Source: Micromonospora zingiberis (GTDB lineage: Bacteria > Actinomycetota > Actinomycetes > Mycobacteriales > Micromonosporaceae). From it: a stretch of DNA of 64,000 nucleotides. Each line of letters starts with the position of its first letter. Positions within the stretch are counted from its first letter, which is position 1. The position numbers were made by a program, and so were the translations under genes. The notes beneath the pieces were generated by a model. That model searched no databases and was not told the origin of the DNA. It worked only from the letters and a program-made list of their open reading frames with translations. Positions 9,158-16,700 of this stretch are shown here, piece after piece. The DNA is taken from positions 1 through 64,000 of the forward strand of contig NZ_SJJR01000005.1 of NCBI RefSeq assembly GCF_004331455.1, given 5' to 3'.

Positions 9158-11042
9158 GCGAGCCGGAGTTCTCCGCCGGCTGTGCCGGTTCCGTGCTGGT
9201 CGGTCCGGGGCCGTCGGGCTCGGGTTCGCGGAAGTCGGGCTCGTCCTCCTCGACCGGCGCTTCCGGCGTCTCGTCGGTCTTGTCGCGGTCCGGGCGGGCC
9301 GGTAGCGCGGCGGCCAGCGTCAGCACCGAACGCAGCAACGGCAGCACGGTCAGCGCGTTCGCCCCCTCGCCGAGGTCCAGCTTCAGCTCGACCAGCGGGT
9401 CCAGGCCGAGCACGTCGGCGGCGAGCCGGACGGCGGGGTGCCCGCCGTGGTCGGCCAACAGGCACCAGTGCCGCGCCTGGCCGGCGAGATCCCGGCTGAC
9501 CAGCCCTGCGGCCACCCCGACCGGGCCGTCGAGCAGCACCGGGGTCCGGCGCGCGGTGGCGCCCAGCAGGATGCCGGTGGCCAGGGCGATGTCCCCGCCG
9601 CCGAGTTGCGCCAGCACGTCCTTGGCGTCGCGGGAGGAGCGTCGGATGCGGTGCAGCGCGTCCCGGATCGCCGCGCAGCGCTGCATCCAGGCCGCGTCGT
9701 CGAACTCACCGTCCTCGGTGACCACCCGGCCGAGCACCGCGGGTGGTTCGGCCCCGGCGGTCGCCGCGAGCACGGCAGCCGCCGCGGCCTCGGTGCCGGC
9801 GCCGCACGCCGCCAGCACCAGCAGTTGTACGCCCGCGTCCACGGCCTCCTCGGCCAGCCGCCAGCCGTAGCGCAGCGCCGCCTCTACCTGCTCGACGGTG
9901 AGCGCCGGGCCGTGTTCGATCGGCGCCGCGGTCGGCGCCTCGATCACCTGGAGACTCGCTCCGCCCTCGGCGGCCAGTCGGGCGAGTACGCCCTGACCGG
10001 CGCGGGCCTGGTCGGCGCGGCGGGCGGACTCGCCGGGCCGGGTGCCCGCGGCGGCACCGCCCTCGTGATCGCCGTGCAGCAGCAGGACCCGTACCGACCG
10101 CCAGGGCGCCGGGGTCGGGGTGCCCTGGGTGGCGGCGGCGAACGAGACCACCTTTTCCAGGACACCGAAGCCGATGCCGGGTACGTCCAGGGTGGCCAGC
10201 CGGTCCACCGACTGCGGGCCGGTGTACTCGTCGGGCATCGGCAGTTCCATGCCGGGCTGGATGACCAGTCCGCTGGCGGCCACCGGCAGGCTCATGGTGG
10301 GTGCGGTCCAGCCGTTGACGTCGCCACCGGCGGACGCCGACCCGACCGGCACCTCCGGCGTCGTCACCGGCGGGGAGGCGGCCGGCGCGGGGACACCGCC
10401 GTCGACGACCGTCGGGCCGGCCTGCGCGGGCACCGTCGTGCCGGCCGCGGCGACTGCGTTGGCGGTGGGGCGCGGGCCGGACGTCGAAGCCGGCGCGGCG
10501 GCCGGCTTCAGCTGGGCCGGCTGGCCGGCGACCACCAGGACAACCCTGTCGCAGACGTCCGCCACGGCCCGGTTGACCACGCCCAGTGCGTCGGTGAACG
10601 CCCGGCCCAGCGGCGTCGCCGGCACCAGTGAGAGCCCGACCTCGGGGCTGACCAGCACCAGCCGGGCCGCACAGCCGTGCACGGCGGTGACCAGCTCGTC
10701 GATCGTGGCGGTGTCGTCGGCCGGCTGGTGAGCGGGATCGAGGAGCACCGTGACCCAGCCGCCGAGGTCGTCGACGAGCAGCGTCTCGTCCGGCCGGGCG
10801 GCAGCGATCACGTCGGCGAGCCGGCGCGGCTCGCTCGCGGTCTCCTCCGTGCTCCAGCTGACCGGCCGGCGTGCGCGGTGCGCGGCGAGCCGGGCCGCCC
10901 ACTCCGCGTCGTCGTCCGCGCTCGCGGCCGTGGCCACGTACCGAACCGTGGCGGCGTCGGCCACCAGCGATTCGGCGAACTCCGACTTGCCGGAGCGGAT
11001 GCCGCCCAGCACCAGGACCCTGTTCCACCCGTCGAGGGACAT
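9147..11042 (-). CDS. cobUT: Fused CobU-CobT: cobinamide kinase/guanylyltransferase plus NaMN:DMB phosphoribosyltransferase
   Basis: 631-residue fusion. Residues 1-180 form CobU, with the P-loop GGIRSGKS (13-20) and LLVDDLGGWVT; it phosphorylates and guanylylates adenosylcobinamide. A Pro/Ala linker (about 180-275) leads to a CobT-like domain (about 276-600) that would make alpha-ribazole phosphate. The CobT half keeps the C-terminal LGEGANA block, whose Glu matches the catalytic base of the family, but the usual GEMGIGNTT stretch is replaced by GGGDIALATG, so it is a divergent CobT. An acidic disordered tail follows. It is coupled to cobS by overlap, giving a compact nucleotide-loop operon. 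Confidence 0.88.
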   Translation of the reverse strand: MSLDGWNRVLVLGGIRSGKSEFAESLVADAATVRYVATAASADDDAEWAARLAAHRARRPVSWSTEETASEPRRLADVIAAARPDETLLVDDLGGWVTVLLDPAHQPADDTATIDELVTAVHGCAARLVLVSPEVGLSLVPATPLGRAFTDALGVVNRAVADVCDRVVLVVAGQPAQLKPAAAPASTSGPRPTANAVAAAGTTVPAQAGPTVVDGGVPAPAASPPVTTPEVPVGSASAGGDVNGWTAPTMSLPVAASGLVIQPGMELPMPDEYTGPQSVDRLATLDVPGIGFGVLEKVVSFAAATQGTPTPAPWRSVRVLLLHGDHEGGAAAGTRPGESARRADQARAGQGVLARLAAEGGASLQVIEAPTAAPIEHGPALTVEQVEAALRYGWRLAEEAVDAGVQLLVLAACGAGTEAAAAAVLAATAGAEPPAVLGRVVTEDGEFDDAAWMQRCAAIRDALHRIRRSSRDAKDVLAQLGGGDIALATGILLGATARRTPVLLDGPVGVAAGLVSRDLAGQARHWCLLADHGGHPAVRLAADVLGLDPLVELKLDLGEGANALTVLPLLRSVLTLAAALPARPDRDKTDETPEAPVEEDEPDFREPEPDGPGPTSTEPAQPAENSGSRAG

Positions 11043-11048
11043 GTTCGT

Positions 11049-11054
11049 ACCTTA
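11049..11054 (-). promoter_or_regulatory. Candidate -10 element for cobUT (leaderless)
   Basis: On the minus strand TAAGGT ends 6 bp before the cobUT ATG with no ribosome-binding site between, as expected for a leaderless actinobacterial transcript. The interval to the upstream gene is only 72 bp, too short for a cobalamin riboswitch. Confidence 0.35.
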
Positions 11055-11114
11055 CGACCAGCGGGCCCGGACGGGCACCGCAGGTTCACCGGGCAGCCCG
11101 ACGCCCGGCGTCGG

Positions 11115-11321
11115 TCACCGCCCGTCCGGGGCTTGGTAGAAGTAGTCGTTCGGGTTGACGTCGGCGGGCTTGGGGTCCTGCTGCCAGGCACCCTCGCCGG
11201 GGCGTGCGACGAGAGCGTCGATGAGTTCCTCCCGGTCCATCTCGCGTGCCCCCTCGATGCCTCCGCGTACCGCGATGTCGCGCAGTTCCGCCGTGTCCAT
11301 CTCCGGTATCGGCTTGGTCAT
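11115..11321 (-). CDS. Small Rho N-terminal-like (SAP/LEM-type) domain protein
   Basis: 68 residues. The first half, with MDTAELRDIAVRGGIEGAR and MDREELIDALVAR, has the helix-extended-helix pattern of the Rho termination factor N-terminal domain, seen in many tiny actinobacterial proteins. The C-terminal half is polar and ends in NPNDYFYQAPDGR. There is no catalytic motif. A nucleic-acid-binding or scaffold role is plausible from the domain alone. It lies 72 bp upstream of cobUT in the same direction. Confidence 0.75.
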   Translation of the reverse strand: MTKPIPEMDTAELRDIAVRGGIEGAREMDREELIDALVARPGEGAWQQDPKPADVNPNDYFYQAPDGR

Positions 11322-11488
11322 CGCCCCTCCTGTCCAGATCCCGTTTCAGGACGAGTTACCCGGCGGTGCGCTGGTGAACCTCGTACCACCACCCGATCGG
11401 CGCCCGTGGCCAGGCCGGCGCACCGGCGGACGACTACGCTGGCGAGGGTCCGTCCCACGGGACATCAGCGGCGAGGGGAGACGCGCAC

Positions 11489-11689
11489 ATGGCGTGGAGC
11501 TGGCGGTACGAGGGCGCGAACGGCGAGTCGGTCGACGGACCGGCCGAGTCGTTCAGCAGCCAGGCAGACGCCGAGTCCTGGATCGGCCAGACCTGGCGCG
11601 AGCTCGCGGCGTCCGGCGTCACCTCGGTCGCGCTCGTCGAGGACGATCGGGTGGAATACCGGATGAGCCTGCTGCCAGTGGCCGAGTGA
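11489..11689 (+). CDS. Small conserved hypothetical protein
   Basis: 66 residues, starting at an ATG with GAGGGGAG upstream. It begins MAWSWRYEGANGESVDGP and ends RVEYRMSLLPVAE; the sequence suggests a small beta-rich soluble fold, and it is acidic overall. The stop overlaps the ATG of the following protease gene (ATGA), so the two are translationally coupled. This type is widespread in actinobacteria; the function is unknown to me. Confidence 0.78.
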   Translation: MAWSWRYEGANGESVDGPAESFSSQADAESWIGQTWRELAASGVTSVALVEDDRVEYRMSLLPVAE

Positions 11690-12477
11690 TGACTCCCCGG
11701 GACGCCGAGCCGTTGGTGCTCGGGGTGCCCCGGGCGGCCTTCCGACCCAGCCCGATCTTCCTCGCCCTGGTCGCACTGCTGGTCACCTGCGGCGTGCTGG
11801 CCTGGCACGGCATCGGCAACGTCCGGCTCGCCGTCTTCGGGTTCGTCGTCTCCGGCTGGGTGGTTTCGCTCTGTCTGCACGAGTACGCGCACGCGGTGGT
11901 GGCGTACCGGTTCGGCGACCGGGGGGTGGCCCATCGCGGCTACCTGACGTTGAATCCGCTGAAGTACACCCACCCGCTGCTGTCGATCGTGTTGCCGGTG
12001 GTGGTGGTGCTGCTTGGCGGCATCGGTCTGCCGGGCGGCGCGGTCTGGGTGGACCGGCACGTGATTCCCGGGCGGTTGCGACACACCCTGGTCAGCCTCG
12101 CCGGCCCGGCCACCAACGTGCTGTTCGCCCTGGTGCTGGTGGTGGTGCTGCGGCTCGGCGCGCCGGGCGGCGGCCCGGTCGAGTTCTGGGCCGCGGTGGC
12201 CCTGCTCGGCTTCCTCCAACTCACCGCGAGTGTGCTCAACCTGCTGCCGGTACCCGGGCTGGACGGCGGCAACATGATCCAGCCGTGGCTCAACTCGCAG
12301 TGGCGGCGGATGTACGACCTGTTCGCCCCGTACGGCTTCATCCTGCTCTTCGCCCTGCTGTGGAACCCGCGCATCGGTGGCTGGTTCTTCTCGGCGGTCT
12401 TCGTGGTCGCCGATTTCCTCGGCCTGCCGCCGTGGCTCTACGCCACCGGCCTGGAACTGGTCCGCTTCTGGAGCTGA
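11689..12477 (+). CDS. Site-2 protease family membrane metalloprotease (M50)
   Basis: 262-residue polytopic membrane protein. The zinc-binding HEYAH motif (H64, E65, H68) lies in a transmembrane helix, and the third-ligand motif appears as NLLPVPGLDGGNMI near residue 195, both diagnostic of S2P/M50 intramembrane proteases. No PDZ or CBS domain is attached, so it belongs to the minimal class. Start chosen at the ATG overlapping the upstream stop; a GTG 3 bp earlier is possible. Substrate is unknown; relatives cleave anti-sigma factors or membrane precursors. Confidence 0.85.
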   Translation: MTPRDAEPLVLGVPRAAFRPSPIFLALVALLVTCGVLAWHGIGNVRLAVFGFVVSGWVVSLCLHEYAHAVVAYRFGDRGVAHRGYLTLNPLKYTHPLLSIVLPVVVVLLGGIGLPGGAVWVDRHVIPGRLRHTLVSLAGPATNVLFALVLVVVLRLGAPGGGPVEFWAAVALLGFLQLTASVLNLLPVPGLDGGNMIQPWLNSQWRRMYDLFAPYGFILLFALLWNPRIGGWFFSAVFVVADFLGLPPWLYATGLELVRFWS

Positions 12478-12502
12478 GCCGACGGCGAGCGCCGGGACGT
12501 GA

Positions 12503-12537
12503 CCGGGCCGGCCAGCACCACGTGCCGGCCGGCCCGG
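12503..12537. terminator. Bidirectional terminator hairpin
   Basis: CCGGGCCGGCC (12503-12513) pairs with GGCCGGCCCGG (12527-12537). The hairpin lies exactly between two convergent genes and is likely to terminate both. Confidence 0.6.
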
Positions 12538-12543
12538 ATCGGA

Positions 12544-13542
12544 TCAGGGCCGCTCGGCCGGCGACTCGGTGCGGGCCGGGTCCCGTTCGGTCACCGGGTC
12601 GACGATCTCGTCGATCGCCTTGAGCAGGGCGGCGTCGAGCTTGACGCCCGCCGCCTTGACGTTGTCGTACACCTGCTCGGGGCGGGACGCGCCGATGATG
12701 GCCGACGAGACGTTCGGGTTCTGCAGCACCCAGGCGATCGCCAGCTGACCCATGGTCAGCCCCGCCTGGTCGGCCAGCGGGCGCAGCTGCTGGACGCGGG
12801 TCAGCACGTCGTCGGTGAGCCACTTGGCGATGAAGCCCGCCCCGGACTTCTCGTCGGTGGCCCGGGAACCGGCCGGCGGCGGCTGACCGGGGAGGTACTT
12901 GCCGGTCAGCACGCCCTGCGCCATCGGCGACCAGACGATCTGCCCGATGCCCAGTTCCTCACTGGTGGGGACGACCTCGCTCTCGATGACCCGCCAGAGC
13001 ATCGAGTACTGCGGCTGGCTGGAGACCAGCGGGATGCGCAGTTCCCGGGCCAGCGCGTGGGCCTCGCGGATCTGCGACGCCTTCCACTCGGAGACACCGA
13101 TGTAGTGCGCCTTGCCGGAGTGCACGACGTCGGCGAACGCCTCCATCGTCTCCTCCAGCGGCGTGCTGTAGTCGTACCGGTGGGCCTGGTAGAGGTCCAC
13201 GTAGTCGGTGCGCAGCCGGCGCAGCGAACCGTTGATCGACTCCATGATGTGCTTGCGGGACAGGCCCCGGTCGTTGCGACCCGGGCCGGTGGGCCAGTAC
13301 ACCTTGGTGAAGATCTCCAGGCCCTCGCGCCGTTCGCCCTCCAGCGCCCGGCCGAGGACCTCCTCGGCCCGGGTGCCGGCGTACACGTCGGCGGTGTCGA
13401 AGGTGGTGATGCCGGCGTCCAGGGCGGCTCGGACGCAGGCGAACGCCGCATCCTCCTCGACCTGCGAGCCATGGGTGATCCAGTTGCCGTACGAGATCTC
13501 GCTGACCATCAGGCCGGAACGGCCCAGGTGTCGGAATTCCAT
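12544..13542 (-). CDS. Aldo/keto reductase
   Basis: 332-residue NADPH-dependent (beta/alpha)8 oxidoreductase of the voltage-gated K+ channel beta-subunit-like group. The catalytic tetrad is visible: Asp and Tyr in FDTADVYAGTRAEEVLG, Lys in IFTKVYWPTG and His in VDLYQAHRYD. Cofactor-binding SPMAQGVLTGKY and a C-terminal IIGASRPEQV are also present. Length is normal for the group. Substrate cannot be inferred; it is a single gene bounded by a terminator. Confidence 0.88.
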   Translation of the reverse strand: MEFRHLGRSGLMVSEISYGNWITHGSQVEEDAAFACVRAALDAGITTFDTADVYAGTRAEEVLGRALEGERREGLEIFTKVYWPTGPGRNDRGLSRKHIMESINGSLRRLRTDYVDLYQAHRYDYSTPLEETMEAFADVVHSGKAHYIGVSEWKASQIREAHALARELRIPLVSSQPQYSMLWRVIESEVVPTSEELGIGQIVWSPMAQGVLTGKYLPGQPPPAGSRATDEKSGAGFIAKWLTDDVLTRVQQLRPLADQAGLTMGQLAIAWVLQNPNVSSAIIGASRPEQVYDNVKAAGVKLDAALLKAIDEIVDPVTERDPARTESPAERP

Positions 13543-13712
13543 ACCCCGAGCCTAGTGCGCCCCTGTCCCACGCCGCCGAGTTGATCGAGCCGGATCGGGT
13601 GGGCGGGCGGCCAGTGCACCGAATCATGATGGAATGCCGGCCCTGGTCCGGGGCGTCAGCGCACCGCGCCCGCGTCGGGGCACCGGTCCCGCGTCAGCGC
13701 ACCGCTCCCGCG

Positions 13713-16700
13713 TCAGAGCACCGGGGTGGCGTCGGTGAGCAACGCCTCGATCTCCGCGACGACCTCGTCCGGGTGGTGGAACACCGGATCGATCAGCGGC
13801 CCGCCCCGCCGGTCGAGCGCACCCCACCGCCCACCACCGTTGGTCGCCAGGAAGGCCACCGGGTGGATGAGCAGCACCGGATGTGCCGGCGCGACGAGCA
13901 CCTGGCCGGTCCGGTCCACCACACCCTTGCGCCCGGCCAGGTCGACCACGGCCAACCCCTCGTCGGTGAAGCCGTCGACGTACCGGCCGTCGGCGAGAGT
14001 GGTGTGGAAGCCGTGGTAGCGGGTCGGCACCACGATCCGGCCGGTCCGGTCGACGGCCCCCCAGCCCTCCCGGCGTACCGCCGCCACTCCCTTGTGGAAG
14101 GGACGCACGTCGGCGAAGCCGGGCGGCACGACCACCTCACCACTCGCGTCGATGGCCAGCCAGCCGCTCTCGTCGCGTACCACCCAGGCCAGGCCGTCGG
14201 AGTACGGCCGGGCGGCGAGGTAGGTCGCTGCGATCACCACCTTGCCGGTCAGGTCGATCAACGACCAGCGGTCCGCCTCCGAGCCACGGACCCAGGCCAG
14301 CCCGTCCCGGAACGGCTGCGCCTCGACGTACCGCGCCGGCACGACCATGTCACCGTCGGCGTCCGCGTAACCCCACAGGCCCTGACCACCGTCGCGGGCG
14401 GGCACCGGGGCCCGGTCCCGGTCCAACACCTCGTCCCAACCACGGGGGTACGGCCCGAAGCCCCGCTCCGCGGCCCGTGCCGCCACCGCGTCCAGCCCGA
14501 TCCGGACCCGGGCGAGCAACTCGGCGTCACCCTCGCCGCGCAGGTCGAGGGCCCGTTCGAAGTGATGGCACGCCTCCATCAGCCGGCCCTGGTCGTAGCA
14601 GCAGCGGGCGGCATGCTCGTGCAGGGCGGCGCGCAACCGGTCCGGCAGCTCCGCCGAGTTCGCCTCCGCGAACAGCCGATCGGCCTCGGCGAATTCCCCT
14701 CGCCAGCGCAGCACGTGCGCCAACCGCGCCTGGGCCAACGCGGCGCGGCGCAGTTCGCCGGTCGCCTCGGCGTAGGTCAGCGCCATCCGACCGTCGTCCA
14801 GCGCCTCGTCGAGGTCGCCGAGCACCCGCGAGGCCACCGCCCGCAGGCTCAACAGCCGCGCCCGGGACCGGTTGTCGAGGGCCGAGGCGAGCTTGTCGGT
14901 GAGCCGATCCCGGACCGCCCGTAGCTCCTCCGGGTCGTCCACGACCTCCCGCAGCGTCTCCGGTTCCAGGCGCCACCGGTAGCTGGCCAACACCTGTTCC
15001 GGGTCGGCCGGCGGCTCCGGTTCCGGCTCCTCGTCCGCCGCCGGGTCCGCCGCCTGCGCATCGTCGGCCGCCTGCACGTCGTCCGCGGGTGGCGCGGATA
15101 CCGGCGGCGCCGACACCGGTGACTCCGGCGAGGTGGTGGTGGGCGCTGTCGTGACCGGTGCCCCGAGTTCCGGCGCGGCCGGGGGTGCGGAGATCGGTGC
15201 TGCGGTTGCCGGCGGCGCGGAGGTTGGTGCGGACGCGGGCACGGAGGTCGACGCCGCTGCCACCGGCGGTGCGGACACCGGCGTGTAAGGCGGTGCGGAC
15301 ACCGGCGTGTAAGGCGGTGCGGACACCGGCGTGTACGGGGGTGCGGAGATCGGCGGCGTGTACGGCGGTGCGGAGATCGGCGGCGCGGGCGGTGCGGAGA
15401 TCGGTGCGGCGGTGATCGGTGGTGCGGGTGTCGTGGAGGCGGGCGGCGCCGAGACGGGTGCTGCCGGGAACGGCGGTGCGGAGATCGGTGCTGCGGGCGG
15501 TGCGGACACCGGCGGCGCTGGCGGTGCGGAGACGGGCGCCTGTCGCGGTGGTGCCGGGATCGGGCCGGCCGGCGGCCCGGAAACCGGTGCTGCCGGTGGT
15601 CCGGACATCGGCGGCCCGGAGATCGGCCGTTCGGCGGCCGGTGGTGCGGAGGCTGGCCGATCGATGGTTGGTGGTGCGGTGGCTGGCCGATCGACGGCCG
15701 GTGGCACGGAGTTTGGCCGAGCGGTCCCCGTCGACGATCTCGGCGACGGTGCCGACTGCACGGGGCCCTGGCTCGGCGGGGCGGAAACCGGCGAGGTGGG
15801 CGATCCCCGGCGCGGCGCTTCTGCCGGCGGTGGGGTGGAGACCGATCCGGCGGCGAACGGTGCTGGCGAGACAGGCCGTGCGGGTTCCGGCTCGGTTGCC
15901 GGCCACACCGGCCCGAAGCTGCTCGCGGCCTCGGAGTTGTTGTCCGACCCGCCGCGCCGGGTGCGATCCGGATGCTCGTCGAAAACCGGTGCGTCGGTGC
16001 GATCGGGCGTGGCGGCGGAGGCGGGAGGGGCTGAGCCGAACCACGCCTGCGGTCCATTCGACGGCGGCTCGGCCTGGGCCGGGGTGGACGGCTCCGGAGT
16101 CGGTGGGACGTACCGGGTGGCGGGCGCCGGGGGCACCGCCGCCGGGCCCTGACCACCGACCGGCGGTGCGGCCGGGAAACCGGCCCGCGCGGCCGGAGCG
16201 TCCATGACGTCGGGCCCGCCGCCAGAGCGGCCGGGCGGTGGGCCGACCAGCGGCTGATCCGTGGACCTCGCGGACCGGGCCACCTGGTCGGCGTACGGTG
16301 CGGACCGGTCCGCCTGGTCGGCGTACGGAGCCTGCCGGTCTGGCTGGTCGGCGTACGGTGCGGACCGGTCTGGCTGGTCGGCGTACGGTGCGGACCGGTC
16401 CGGCTGGTCGGCGTATGGAGCCTGCGGGTCCGGCTGGTCGGTGTACGGAGCGTGCCGACGCGGCGGCTGGTCGGTGGGCCGGCCCGGCGGCCCGGATGTT
16501 GGTCCTGGCGTTGCCGGACCAGGAACGGGCGACTGCATCGGCGGTGCCGATACCGGCGGGCGGGCCGGCGGTGCCGACACCGGCGGGCGGGCCGGCGGTG
16601 CCGACACCGGTACTGATGGTGGTGCGGAGACCGGTCGGTGGACGGGTGGTGCGGAGACCGGCGGGTGGATGGGGGGTCCGGCGGCCGGGGGTGCGGACGC

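Noticed and set aside
11043..11114. Cobalamin riboswitch upstream of cobUT
   Set aside because: The gap is 72 bp, too short for the roughly 200-base structure, and no conserved B12-box pattern was seen.
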